A stretch of DNA of 64,000 nucleotides from Panulirus ornatus (GCF_036320965.1 NC_092279.1:17407241-17471240); one strand, 5' to 3'; positions 45,605-58,332 are shown, counted from the stretch's first letter. A program made the numbers and translations. Notes: generated from the sequence alone by a model not told the origin.

Positions 45605-45625
45605 GGAGGAGGAGGAGGAGGAGGT
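45605..45625. repeat. (GGA)n short microsatellite
   Basis: Seven GGA/GAG units in a purine-rich stretch. Confidence 0.9.
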
Positions 45626-48473
45626 GTTGGTGATAGTGAAAGACTAGAGTTATCAGAATGGTAAAGGATATTGTGGACCTCAGCAGCACCGAACTGTAGT
45701 CCCTTGGGATAGAGATCTGAATAGTTGTGGTGACGCTGGACGTACGGTAATTTAAGTAGTCCTTGTGGGGACCCTTTTATCATTTGATGTACAAAAAGTC
45801 TTTTTAAGTTTTCTGTAGCCTTGAGGTCGATTTTTCTCTTAAGGTGTATGAATCGTGTTGAGCTCCCTTACAATCAAGTTGTGACGTTTACCTTTGTATG
45901 TAGCGTTCGTGGGTCTATTGGTGGAACGTCGGGTGGGCGGAAGAGCAGGGAGGGTGTGTGGTGGCTCGGTTGGCGGTGTGGGTGTGATAACGGTCAGTGT
46001 CAGGAGGGACGGAAGACCGTCGTCCCCCACACCACGCCCCCCTTTGTTGATAACTAGGGCGGCACCAGCAAGACGGGGAGAGGGAGGGGTTGGGGGTATT
46101 GTAGGTATTGAGGTGACGAGGTAAAACAGGAGGCGGTTCATGGAAAGACTGTGTTGGGGGGGGGGGGTGTGCGTGCGCGTAGATCATGCGAGGCAAGGGG
46201 AGGTAAAGATGAGGTTACGTGTGGGGAGAGAGGGAGTGTACAGGTGAGGGTAGAATGTTTGTGTGGGTGTGTATGTGTGTGGGGAGGGGGTAAAGGAGAG
46301 GGGACTGGTACGTGTTATGGGCGTTGCAGAATGTTGTAATGACAGATGAGTAGTGGAGGTTGGGGTAGTTTATTGGAGAGTGTATACAGGTGAAAAGTAT
46401 CGGGTTCGACTCTCGGGCGAACACAGGTATTATACACGTTATTTACGCCTGGTGTTTTTGGTCATGCGAATCACGTTTAGGAGTTTGAATATATGAAACA
46501 ATTCCAAGAATCTTTCGATAGCGTGTACGTGAATATGTAATTATTCTAGCAATATTCATCCGTGTTGATGTGTCAGCACGACTGAAATTCACTTTTGTAT
46601 CATTTGGCTCGGTAAGTTGAAGGAGAGAGAACAACGTAGAATTGTGACCCGTATTTAATGAAGTGCCAAGGGTTGGTTCACGGTCACTGGTCACATCAGT
46701 AGATACAGGACGGAGTTCTCCAGCCCCGCACCACTTTACTTGGGTCAAACCTGAAGTGTTCGTCTTGGCTGGATGTTTTACCTCCCCCCTTTCCTGGCCC
46801 CACTGTGAAGGAGCTAGCCAGTTCCCACGTGAAGACTTCCGTCGGCGGACATGCGATGACATTTCCATATTCATGAGAGAGTTGGCTGAATGATGTGGTG
46901 CCTGGCGCGTGTGTGCACTGTTGTCAGGTTGTGCCAGAGACCGTCTTGGATAGCCTTTGTATTTTCCGTGTTCGTCAGACTCTGCCTCACATCTCTGCAA
47001 GGAAGATCACATAGAAATCAAGGACGAAACCATCTAATATCGTCAGCGACTAGTTTGTGGTAACTCTCCATCTCTTCGTTCAGGAGAGGCGAGGTTCGTC
47101 CCACGCGTTCCCAGGGGTTAGGATGTTTGATTAAGGTAATGCGTGTGGTGAGAGATCTTTGCCCGCCGGTTAGTTCCTTGATTTTTACCAGTTTTTTAGG
47201 GGATTTCCAGGAAGGACACGGCCGTGTTTTAGTCGGGACGCCATTAGAGTTGTAAAGAACGTCATTGATAGTTTTATCTTTCGTGATTTTAAGTGTCTTT
47301 AGGATTGGTTGGGACTGTGACAGGAGGGGAGAGGGAGCCATGGCACACCACCACAACTTAGTTCTCTGTTTTGCGAGACATGTTCGATTGGATGTTGGAC
47401 GAGGGACGTGTTCTCAGGCAATCATTTCCGCCAGAACGAAGCTCCGGCAGTAGATGTGGGGTGACCGCCGTCTTAGCATGCACCTTAAGCACGTGAAGAC
47501 CTGGTTGTTTCGCTTTTAAGTCGGGCGGAAGCCGAGAATTAGGGCTGGATTTTCCCATACAGTCCCTCATAACCCAGTGTGATTAGCAGGTTCTGATGAT
47601 AGTGTGTCACGCGTGTAGTGTTCCCCTCCCCACGATCCTTAATTGATGACGTGATCGTCTGGTCTTGTCTCTTCGCCACTGGGCTTTTCTCGTTGTTCCT
47701 CTCGCTTGTAGAGAGCGTTCTCTCCAGTTTCATTTTGGCGCTCTATTTTCCTACAGTGGAAATAGCTGGCCAGCTTGTGTAGGAAGTCCTAAAACGTCCA
47801 GGCACTACTAATAAACACGCTTTCCTCGTTCGATGTATGTGCTGTGTATGCAGGCGTCCTTATGTACTGACTGACAGGGTAGGGTCATAGATTATGAGAG
47901 GAAGCGCCCTATATACTGCTGGTTCCCCAACACAGACACACGCCTCAGTGGCCCATGCCACCGCGCTTCCTCACCACACGTTGTGTCACGCTGATGACTT
48001 TTACTTGTCAGTTTCTTCGTGTTAGTTTTAGTTATTTTTTCCCTCTCTTATCTGCTGGTGTTGGTATAGCTGCTGCTGCCTGCGGTTGTCATTATTACTG
48101 GCAAATTCGGACTTATACTCGCTCTTACGGAGGGATACTACATTTTCCCACACCCATCACAATGTCCTTCACCACCACCACGCCCTCCCTTCCTTCCAGG
48201 TCACCATACCCTAAACGGCGGAATGGCATTGTCCATTGGTGTAATCATTCACCTCTTCCATTCTCCCCTCTTCATACCTCTCACTTTGCATGCACAACTT
48301 TCCCGCTCAACAACAGAATACTTACCCAAAAATGTATCGCCTCAGCAGCTGAAATAGTAATTTCCATCCTGCCAAGGAAATGGATAAATTATTGGCAGAT
48401 GCGCATGGGGTTAGTCGCCTTTTGCTTGGCAACTAAAGCGTATCTGCAGATAGGATGCAGGTCCACCCTTTTG
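45626..48473. other. No supported gene
   Basis: A G-rich stretch spans 45900-46340. A 185-codon minus-strand frame (46443-47000) is the longest frame in the window outside low-complexity or purine-rich sequence, but has no recognisable domain. GGGTTCGACTCTCGG at about 46399-46413 is a B-box-like word with no convincing tRNA fold around it. Confidence 0.4.
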
Positions 48474-48496
48474 GATTATTATTATTATCATTATTA

Positions 48497-48544
<48 letters not shown>
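48474..48544. repeat. (ATT)n microsatellite
   Basis: About 23 ATT units with ATC and TTG variants at the left. The sequence before it (GGATGCAGGTCCACCC) resembles a retroelement 3' end, but that is not established. Confidence 0.96.
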
Positions 48545-48546
<2 letters not shown>

Positions 48547-48982
48547 AGTGGGTAATGCTGTTTTGTTTAAGCGATATCCTTGACCAACTTCAAATTACAC
48601 GGTGATCTGTAAAAGGTTGGCTTTTGGAAACCGATGACCGAGATCAGACTAGCGTGTTGTCAAAATTGCTATCGGCAGCTCAGGTGCACACTCGCTTTTT
48701 GAAGTTACTAAATTGCTTACTTTATTACCCAAAAGAAAACGAGTCAGTACTTCTGTTTAGGAATAAATTCCTGTGAAAAGTTTGTCACCTTTAGGAACAA
48801 AACGTTCCTTTAAACCGAGTAAATTCAAAAAGAACAAATAGAAAAAGTTGCATGATGCATGTGGGCGAGAATTTGATATATCGTTAAGCAGCAGTAGATG
48901 CGTGGCAAGATGAATGCCAAGATGTTTATTTGGCCAGATTTCCTCCCGTTTTTCTTCGTTATCGAGTTCCGGTAACTTTTTA

Positions 48983-48984
<2 letters not shown>

Positions 48985-49032
<48 letters not shown>
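48985..49032. repeat. (GT)n microsatellite
   Basis: Twenty-four GT units. Confidence 0.97.
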
Positions 49033-49035
<3 letters not shown>

Positions 49036-50926
49036 CACTCCTAGGGAAAATATCGTATCGTTTGTAAGTGCAGTGAGTCTCCACAGGAAAAAGAAAATGG
49101 TAGCCAAGTTTGCAGTGTTATCATTCGTTGGTCGTATGAAGAGAGTTACAGACAAACCCCTATCCATCCGTCCGTTTATACATACAACCAGCCATCCACG
49201 CCCATACACCTAAGCATCCACACACTCGATCAGTACATTTTGGCCACACGACGTGACGTAAGGGTATGTTTATTCCCGCGTGTGTCTGGTGGAGCGGAGC
49301 GAGGCGGGCGTCGCGCCGCTGGAAGAGCCAAGAGGAGTCACGTCCCATAAAATCGTCACGCGAGTTAACCCACAATTGTTAGCTATGGTTGCCACGGCAG
49401 GTGTGGTTTGTCGCTTCGGTCCTGTGGTTTGTCGTGTTGTTTACGATACTTATTGTGTCAACGGACCCTTCGTCTCGCTTGAGGTGGCTCTACGGACTTG
49501 GCTGTGGTTTCTCGTGGGGTCAGAATCGTTACATCCGGGAGGAGGGAGGGAAGGAAGGCCTCTCTGGTTGTTGTGATGAGGCCAGGCGCCATTACGGGGG
49601 AGTAGCCAGTGGGGAAACTGTGTTACTGGAGTAGGTAATTCCGCTGTTGCGTGCTGGTGTCTGATGCTGTACTCGCTGCTGCGGCTCCCTTGTTGCCATG
49701 ATGTGCAGCGGTGTCTTGGTTGGGTTGTGGACGAGGGTTGCCGTGGGAGGAGAGGACAGCGGGAGGGAAAGGTTCGGAAATGAAAAGGTAGTGGGGCGAT
49801 TATCAAGGGGAGGAGGTGAGGAAGCGTTGGTGAGAGTAAGAGGAAGCGATGGTGTGGGACAGGTAACGCAGAGGAGGCAGGAGGGGATTTGGGGAGAACA
49901 GGAAGGGAAGGTAAGGTCTCCCTGCATACGTGCGAGGCAGTCCAGCTACCTGAAGTAATAACACCTCGCCTGGAGCGACCCGAGATCAGCTGATATTGTT
50001 TACACCCTCAAGACCAGCGCTACACACTACCGAACAGACTACCAGATAGACTTCATACAGGTTCAGGTTAAAGCCATATCTATTGGATAAAGATATTTTA
50101 CTTGTCACTTTTTACTTATTATTTTATTATTTTTTTTACTTATTTTTTTCATACTGGTATGATTAAACTCCAGTTGAATTATGGAAACTACGTTCTGGAG
50201 TCTTGCCACAAACCCGCTCCGGGTTGGTCATGGCCTCATTGTTATGCCTGCCCGTGGATGCTTCTCTGCTGCTTCTATTCCCTCTCCCTCCCGATGCGTG
50301 TGCGTGTGTGTGTGTGTGGACTCGCGTCAGATGGGCAGGTCCTACTCCAGGCCTGCAGGAGGGTCCGGACGACCGTCTGGCTCGGTCTCCGTGGTACTGA
50401 CCCTGGCTAGTGTGACCTCCAGACTCGCATCTTGTGGCTTGCGGCAAGTGCGGGGGAACATACTCTCTTCGCAGAGTATGTGGTGTCTCCTAGCCTCGCC
50501 TGACACCCTCTGTGCTGCACTGGGTAGTCTGCAGTGTCTGTTCACCACTCCTGAGACCGTCTTTGCTCGCTCTCTCTAGTCTGTGGTTTCTGTTAGCCTC
50601 CTCTGAAACCTCTGTACTGCACTCTGTAGTGAGTGATGTCCCTTGCTCACCCCTGGGCCGAATCTGTGTTGTGGCTAAGAGTTCTGGGTGGATATTACCT
50701 CAGTCATAGAAAGACAAATGCATGTACACCACAGGCCTGATTCGCACACTCTCCCAAGTGTTCGAATCCGGCCCTTGGTGTGTATACACAGTTCGATCTC
50801 TTATGTTGTGGTGTGGCGAGGCGACACATCACCCGTCCAGTTGCTTCCTGAGACATTGTGTTGGGGGTCTTGGTGGTGGCGGTACTGAGGAGGGGAGAAC
50901 TGGTCCACATGGCGAGACATTAACCT
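49033..50926. other. No supported gene; one tRNA-like word
   Basis: TGTTCGAATCCGG near 50758-50770 is a B-box-like word without a paired A box. The other frames are unrecognised. Confidence 0.4.
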
Positions 50927-51147
50927 CTCGAGCACGACGGTATTGCTCTCAGGTATGATAGTGTGACCTTTGACCTTGAGCCTTAGAGGTCAGGGCATAG
51001 GCCCGAGCATCATACCCAGTGGTCGCGCCGCCGTGCTCAAGGATCGTAACGTCGACCTTAACGGTCGCGTTACTGTGCTCAAGGGTCGTACCGTCGTGCT
51101 TAAGGATCGTACTGTCGTTCTCAAGGGTCGCACGGGTCGTGCTTTAG
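50927..51147. mobile_element. Foldback-family copy F, longest plus-strand arm
   Basis: One minus-strand unit (50927-50947) is followed by a GACC/GGTC centre (about 50966-50992). Five exact-length 21-bp units follow at 51021-51041, 51042-51062, 51063-51083, 51084-51104 and 51105-51125, with a 22-bp sixth at 51126-51147. The plus arm translates as repeated V-L-K-G/D-R-T-V heptads without a stop. Confidence 0.75.
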
Positions 51148-51539
51148 TGGTCATCTAATATTTCACAGGGGAAGGAAACATGCCAGCACGGACACACCGG
51201 CACAGTGTCATCTGCCTGGCGTACTCGACAGTAACCGAAACGAATGAGATGGATGCACGGCTCGCTGACTGTGACGGTTTATATTGTGGAAATCAGAAAG
51301 TGAAGCAGATCTCTTTTTAGGGACATGCCTTGGGTGGGGGTTGGGGAGATTTTTGTCAGAAGCCTGCTGTCTTCGGGTGGAATGGGTCCATTTTTTCCTG
51401 AAAGACGAAGTTTTAAGGGACGAATTGACCCATATGTGTACACACAGAAGTAGGTTCACCCCTGCAGTAGATTGCAGTCTGGGAAATGAAAGGACTCACG
51501 AGAGTCTGATTGTGAAGAATCCCGAGACGATGCATGGGG

Positions 51540-52160
51540 TGGGTGGAGAGTGAGTATAGTGTAGGTGTTGGTGAGGCAGTGGAGTACGGAGGCGGGAGAG
51601 GATACGGAGAGGGGGAGATAAGTGCAGCTTGAGAGGGAAGACGAGGGAGACGCCTGGATGGGTGCTAGTAGGATACAGGGGTGGAGAGGCAGGAGGAGCT
51701 TACGAGAGGGAAGGAGGGAGGGTTTGTAGAGTGAGGTGGTGGTGAGGCTTGAGAGGCAGAGAGGAGGAGAGGTGATGAGGAGGACGAGACAGAAGGAGAT
51801 GCCAGATAGGGATCTAGGAGAGACTAAACGGAGGAAGCAGAGGATATGTTGGTGAAGAGGGTCAGGACTGAGCAGTGGGAGGAAGAGTAGGAGGCGAGGG
51901 GAGGTAAATGGTACGAGAGAGGGAATGTAGAGGAAGTCTATCAAGATGAAGGGAGGGAGGTGCGAGGAAGACCTCAGGGAGTAGCGGAGAGCGGGAGGGA
52001 GGGAGTGTAAGGCGGAGAGGTGCAGGTGATAGGGGAGAGGCTTGCTGTAGGGTGGGGTAGGACAGGCGGTACGGCCCCAGGGGGTTAGGGCGGTGAGAGG
52101 CACACGGTAGGATGTAAGGGATGGGGGGGGGGGGGTGTAGGGCGACATAACGACACGTCC
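51540..52160. repeat. Long purine-rich tract
   Basis: The plus strand is strongly G+A biased for about 600 bp, with many GGAGG words and about 13 G at 52124-52136. The 249-codon minus-strand Pro/Leu/Ser-rich frame across it is explained by composition. Triplex or quadruplex structures are possible. Confidence 0.65.
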
Positions 52161-52592
52161 ACAGAGCGTGACAGGATAACACACCGGAGGAGCTTGTAAA
52201 GACACTTGGGCAACACATTATAACATGACGAGAAAACAACGGCACAAGGTACAGCAGCCCCGACCAGCCTGTACGCAGTCTAACGCCTGCCGGGGAGGTG
52301 CAGATTACACCTGGGGAAAAGGCAGTGTTCCTTTCCACGGTGACCTACTCCCCAGTACCCACACACATTCACACACCTGGCCTACTAGCCACGCTCGCTA
52401 GTACTACAGATGGTACAAAAATAAAGCTGTACGATTTGTCACAAGTGATAAAAAGTTCCCCAGCATCGAAAGTAGCGGAAAACATCATCAAGGACTAAAG
52501 ATAAGACCAATTGGTACATGCTTAAAGGCAGCTGTAGAAAACATGTGGCTGGACTCCGAAAACAACGAAGACGCAAACTTTAGACATATGCA

Positions 52593-52595
<3 letters not shown>

Positions 52596-52651
<56 letters not shown>

Positions 52652-52711
52652 CAAATATAGCCCACATGTGTTTCCCACGGAACTTCAGAGCAGAGAGAGA
52701 GAGAGAGAGAG
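52596..52711. repeat. (CT)n and (GA)n arrays facing each other
   Basis: A CT array (52596-52647) and a GA array (about 52691-52711) are separated by 43 bp. As complementary inverted arrays they could fold into a hairpin. Confidence 0.93.
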
Positions 52712-55628
52712 GCTCCAGTCATCCATCAGTATACACAATGAACAATTTCTAGCTTAGCTTAGCCACCTTCCTTCGCTACACACCTCCAGTCTGCCGGGGG
52801 TACATGGATAAGGCAAGAAAAATACGCATCCAGCAAACCATCCAAACACTTCAGTAAAACATGCGCCATACATCTGTACACTCTGTCTTCTGATTATGTC
52901 TTACCGTATCAGTCTCGTTCCGTCTTCTCTCCCATCTTAACCAACCAGTTGAAAAAGAAAATTAGAATATAGGTGGAAGGAACTGGCGGTAGGACCTCAG
53001 GGAGGGAGCGGGGAGAGTTGCTTATTCAGCCGATAAGGACGGGAGGCGTAAAGAGCCACGTTTGTGACGCTCTCGCTGGGGAAATGGGAGGAGGTGGAGG
53101 AGGAGGATGGATGAGATTGTGATCCTTGGTAGTATAATAGCGGAAGAAGGTGATGGACAGCGAAAATGAGGGATGAAAAGATGATGAGGGAGGGAGATGT
53201 GTGTAGACGAGTCGTTGAATGGACAAGGCCTGGGAGGTTCCAGTGGTTGGTCGGGCGTGATTTAAGGCTCGGTTGCCTCCGTAGGAAATGGCTGGGGAGC
53301 ATCCTGCCGGCATGACACGCCCGTTGCCTCACGGCTCTCGCTCTCGGCCCCGTGAAATTACCGCTAAGTACCACTCAAGACCGTCTGTCGGTGCAGCCTC
53401 GCTTCGCGTTTCTTTCGCATACTCCTGTCGGCGTTGCGAGCGCACAAACATCGCAGATGGCGAGGTGACGGTGGTCATTGGTCTGGTGTCGTGACATCAC
53501 CGCCGTCCATCATCACCCTCCATCACTTCCTCATTCCTCCTGGGGACCCTCTATCGCGCAAGGGGACCTCCGGCCACTTTTCGTGCTCCCGTGTCGGGTG
53601 GGAGCGGACGTTACGGCCCCGTACTTGATGCTAGTAATTTGCCTCGTCGGATGCCTGGAGAGCCTCGGAGGACGACCTGGTCCTCCTCATTGTGAGAACC
53701 ACGTCAGGCGACCGTCCGTTTGTACTCCCTCGTTCCCAGCCTCCCGGCCTTCGCGTTGTCCTGGTATACATGATGTCCAACATTTTACCCAAATTGGCTT
53801 CATTTTCTGAACCTTCATACTTCCTGCAGCTATCAACGTACGCGTTCTTATAACCGACGTGTGATTACGTAGATCATGTAAGCGCTGTAGACTCGCTTGC
53901 ATACGTCATGTCTTGAGGTCATCGGTTGTGATGGCGCGCAGGGTTATGCAAGGATAGGTATTGGGCAAGACTGCGCCGCTACGCTGTTGGGAATGTAGTT
54001 GACTTTAGGTCGGTGAGTGTGTATGTAGATACTCATAGATAGATCGAGGCATCGTAGAGAGGTATTAGAGTGGAGGAATATGTAGATGATTGGATAAATG
54101 GATGGAGAGATCAGGGAATTGACAGAGGGATAGCGAGGTAGGCAGTTTACATTAGCGGGGACGAGAGAGACGGACGGGTAAGACCCCTGCTTGGTGCCTG
54201 CGATGACCTTCAAGTTCCATCATTTTCTCACTTTACAAAGGAATTCAGGCAGCAACCGACCATTAGGTCCTGACGAGAGTGTTTGTAAAAGTGGAAGTGG
54301 TCAGAGACTAATACGTTTCTTCTGCATTTTCTTCTCTTACGCTCGAGAATAGTTCGCATCTCTCTACGATATTTTGTCTTCTCATAGTTCAGCGGTTTCT
54401 CGTCACCTCGATCTTTACCCTGAGAACATGACATTTTCTCCCGCTCCCTCGGCACTGTCCTCCTGTGGTTCCCTGGACATTTTCCCGTGTGAAAATGGAA
54501 TTTCTTTATGTTCGACATTTTGTACTGTACGAGTGATTTCCCAGGAGTTTTCATGCTAATTATATTCTTCATAATTCTACTTGACTGATGTATATGTAAG
54601 GGATAAACAGAGTGGTATAGAAACAAGTGGGTTAGAGCTGAAATTTATTTATTTTTTCTACGTATTTTTAAGTAGAGTTGAAGGACTAATGTTAACAAGT
54701 GGCTGAAGAGAGTGGCATCGTTTTTATGAACAAGGAACGTTACGGTGGCAAAATGCTTGAGTAGAGAGAGGTAGGTTAAGATGAGAAAGAGGCTGATAAG
54801 TTCAGCCTTGAAGTAAGAAGAGGTTCTGATGGGAAGTATAGGGAAGGAAGCTGTTGAACCTACTAGAAGAGAACCTTCAGTCACCCGGGGTGCCTATCCA
54901 GCACCTCTCTGCCTGGCTTTACCAATGTCGACGGCAGCCTCTGCTGTTTTCCCCGCTTTCTACAATATATTGGTGTGCACATCGTGTGTGTGTCACACTC
55001 CCTGACTCCTCCCTGTGTGAGGCAAGCACGAGCCAGCGGCGGGAGGGTTGTTCATCGCAGCAGTAGAGGAATTGATAGTGGCTTTGGTGTCGCCAGATTA
55101 AAACCTCGCTCAGCAGAACAGTAGAGCATCACCGCAAGCGGCGGGAGAGCTCTATAACAGCGGCGCGAGTCGACAGGGCCCCCCGTTCACGGTGCTCCGT
55201 CCGGTCTAGGTTCACGCTGAAATCCTCTCTTCCCTCATCTACGTCCAGACACCGATGACAACGTCCCAGTCCCGTGGTTCCACCAGTAGCCTACCAACAC
55301 CAGTGATGGGTTCTCCAACCTTCCTTCCACCTCCTCATTCCGTAGCAGTATCGTGACGCGCGCCTCATCCCTAACCAACATCCTGCCGTCTCCTCCTCCT
55401 CCACCGTGGCGTCATCATAGCATTGTGTCCCAGGAGGTGAGGTCTCCGCACCATGACTGAGTGTTGGCTGTTTCAGACGTGTTGGCGGCCTTGGTGTTGG
55501 TCGGGTGTCCGTGTGTATTCCTACCACAGGGTTTGGCGGCACCCGTGTATGTTGGGTTTGTTACGTGTGTTTTTGTTAATAGAGTAAATATATGTCTTTG
55601 TTTATAAGTCATTTGTTTGTACCTTTGC
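52712..55628. other. No supported gene
   Basis: Mixed sequence, purine-biased at 52980-53170. No recognisable domain, RNA or longer repeat. Confidence 0.45.

Positions 55629-55655
<27 letters not shown>
55629..55655. repeat. (GT)n microsatellite
   Basis: About 13 GT units, followed by GCGCGCG. Confidence 0.94.
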
Positions 55656-55661
<6 letters not shown>

Positions 55662-56588
55662 ACCGCCTTTGTCTTCATTTCTTACGTGGTATTTTTTTCA
55701 TTTACGTAAGCATACTTTCGTTTGTACTTTCTCTTTAGTAAATACTGATTGTATTTGTATTTTATTGCCGTGCGTATTCAGTTACATAATCATGGCTGGG
55801 ACCAAAAAATTAGTCAGATATTACAGGTGTTTTAGCCACAGGTGTTGCGTCACAAAGTAGTCATGGCTGAAAACATGTGACGGGCAGAGATGCGTCGTAG
55901 GCTGCCAGTGACGCCGCTCACGGACGGTGAGGCGCAGGAGGGGACCTGACAGGAGAGGAGGGAACTGGAATTGAGGATTGAGAAGATTAGGAAGCAGAAG
56001 AGAGAACAGGCATGGAAGGAGAGAGAGAGAGAGAGAGGGAGGATAAGAATACGAAGGTCGTGGTCAGTGTGGACGTGGTCATGTACAGGAGGGACACGTC
56101 ACTCGGGGGTCCACGCGCCATTAGCATGTTCAGTGGTAACCTGTGAGTCATCGCTGGCCAGACCCACGGATGACATCATCAGGCACTCCCCACACACATA
56201 CACTACCGACCCACCTGTGCCACCCCGAGAGAGAGAGGGGTGACGTCATCCGAGCCTCACCTTTAATCATTGCATCACTTCCCCTCCCCTCACGTCCTCA
56301 GATGTCAAGCTGATCGTATACTATCGCATTGTGGCAGATATTTGCATGATGCGATCATAAGAATGCTGGCCGGGTGGGTGAATTACCGGGGCTGCTCATG
56401 CATACATCCCTCGTACAGTATGCATCTTTACCCGAGGGTTGGGTATCTGTTTTGTATCCGGAAGTGATAGAGTAATCTCTCACCTTCAGAGATTGTAGTT
56501 CAAATACTCGGAGTCGTCCACTTCGGGTCTTGATATGATTAGGGAGTGTTTAACCACAGAAGAAACTTGGAAAATAGTAAATGTATTA

Positions 56589-56729
56589 CATAACTATAGG
56601 AGAATATTATGTTTATTACATAACTATAGGAGAATATTATCTATGCATAACTATAGGAGAATATTATGTATACATAACTATAGGAGAATATTATGTATAC
56701 ATAACTATAGGAGAAAATTATGTATATTA
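56589..56729. repeat. Five-copy AT-rich minisatellite with 27- and 30-bp units
   Basis: Each unit begins CATAACTATAGGAGAA. Units are 30 bp (56589-56618), 27 bp (56619-56645), 27 bp (56646-56672), 27 bp (56673-56699) and 30 bp (56700-56729), with a partial sixth. All lengths are multiples of three, so a plus-strand frame (H-N-Y-R-R-I-L-C) and a second frame stay open across the array. The surrounding frame (56535-56816) is not recognised. Confidence 0.92.
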
Positions 56730-56942
56730 CATAACTATGATGGTAATAACCTTCCAACAACGTCAGAGGTCGACCCTACGTTGTATTTGTGGTGTTGGGG
56801 AGCTTACCGCAGATGATCATTTTGAGTACGTGTGTTTATTGCTGAATAAAAGACGTTCTGGTTGTATAGACTTTGCGTAGAAGTGTTCAGGGACGTTCGT
56901 GTGTGATGCCAGGAAGTATGAAAGTCCTTTCGATCACACATA

Positions 56943-57007
56943 GTGATGACCGACGTGATGCCTGGGCTAGTCACACTTATTGATGACAGACGTGATGCCT
57001 GGGCTAG
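56943..57007. repeat. Two-copy tandem repeat, about 37 bp
   Basis: GACGTGATGCCTGGGCTAG occurs twice, each time after a GTGATGACC or TGATGACA word. Confidence 0.8.
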
Positions 57008-57455
57008 AGATGTCCAATCAAGCTTTATTTTCCTCTCATTGACGAGATGGTGAGAAGTCGTCTCCTTCCACTTGCAAGAGGAGATGCGGACGGACTGGGC
57101 GGTCTCTCGTAAGAGAGAAATTCAAACGAAAATGATCCCGGCGAAAATAATCCCGGGACATCTTGTCTTTTCTCCATAGTTGACATTTAGGGAATTTATT
57201 AAGTTATTGCCTCGCACGGCTTGGGTACTCGGCCCTACAGGTGCTGTTAGGTAAAGTTCTGTAGCGCCAGGCACCAGACAGTGATGACTGGTTACTTAAA
57301 GACATTGATCTTGGCTTTTGGGGGAAGTGCTTTGTGGATGAGGCATTTGGCTCATTAGTGTCTTATCTCTATCCCATCTGCCTGGGTTCCTGCTGGGTCC
57401 GTATAGTGACCTTGGGTCCCTCCCTCCCTCTCTCCACTCCTGATACCGACCGAGA

Positions 57456-57458
<3 letters not shown>

Positions 57459-57492
<34 letters not shown>
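57459..57492. repeat. (CA)n microsatellite
   Basis: About 17 CA units. Confidence 0.96.
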
Positions 57493-57493
<1 letters not shown>

Positions 57494-58209
57494 CCCAGCA
57501 GTGGTGTCTAACCCCATCGTGCACCAGGCATTCTTCGCCCTACAAGAACCTGTCGTGTCCACAGGGAGCGTCCTGGTTCTCGGTTGTCTCGTGGATGCGC
57601 CTCCCTCTTTTCCGCTGTTTGTCGGCAGTCGAAGGCTTATCTCAAATCCTCCCCTTCTGTTTTTATCATCTCAGCACCCAGCTCCTCTGAGATCCTTCGG
57701 CGACCGATAGGCTATCCCTCCCGTGATGTATCACGCCCGCTGGGACATTCCTCCCCCGCGACGGAGAGCGGGGCTACTGTTCTTATCTAGGGCCCAGGCT
57801 GGCAGGACCTCTCGCGATCGAAAGGATACCCAAGGAAGCGGACCGACCTTGGAATTTCTAAGGACGTAGGGTGACCAAGTGTGTGTGTGGGTGTGTGAGT
57901 GAGGGGCAGAGAGAGAGAGAGGGAGAGGGGTTGCCTTGATTATACTGTCTTCAGTAATTACTTTCATACCAAGGACCTTGGATTATGGGGCTGATTCTTC
58001 TTGGAACTTATTCCGCCTACTTGCAGTCCTTAATCTTGATTGATTACCCTGGTTTGCATATCATACCTTGGGAGGGGGGTGGATTACTATGGCCGACAGT
58101 GCTGAGTCACTGCTTTGGTGGCGAGGAACGCTGTGTATTTCTACGGATCTGTGGTCTTTCTCTATCCCCAGGAGACGTGTGGTTAGTCTCGGGACGCCCT
58201 CAGTAACCT
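57493..58209. other. No recognisable feature
   Basis: Mixed sequence with short GT and GA runs at 57879-57920. Confidence 0.45.
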
Positions 58210-58332
58210 CTTTGAGCACAGTGATACGACCCTTGAGCCACATCGGGACGACCCTTTGGCCCTTAACCCCTTAAGTGTCACGTGATAGGCCAGGCCGTCG
58301 TGCCGAAGGGTCGTGCCGCCGCCGTGCTCGAG
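58210..58332. mobile_element. Foldback-family copy G, arms facing outward
   Basis: Two minus-strand units (58210-58231, 58232-58253; 22 bp each) are followed by a short centre with CCTTTGGCCCTTAACC. One partial (58291-58308) and one longer (58309-58332) plus-strand unit follow. It repeats the architecture of copy C with fewer units. Confidence 0.6.

Noticed and set aside
46360..46415. B-box word GGGTTCGACTCTCGG with a possible A box
   Set aside because: The upstream match to the A box is poor and no cloverleaf forms.
46443..47000. 185-codon minus-strand frame
   Set aside because: The longest frame outside low-complexity or purine-rich sequence, but the peptide matches no family I know, has no codon pattern of a gene and is within chance expectation for 64 kb.
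47955..48545. 196-codon plus-strand frame ending in poly-Tyr
   Set aside because: The end is the ATT array and the rest has no recognisable domain. At most it may include a retroelement 3' end.
51456..52205. 249-codon minus-strand frame
   Set aside because: Pro/Leu/Ser-rich translation of a purine-rich tract, with no domain, start context or splice sites.
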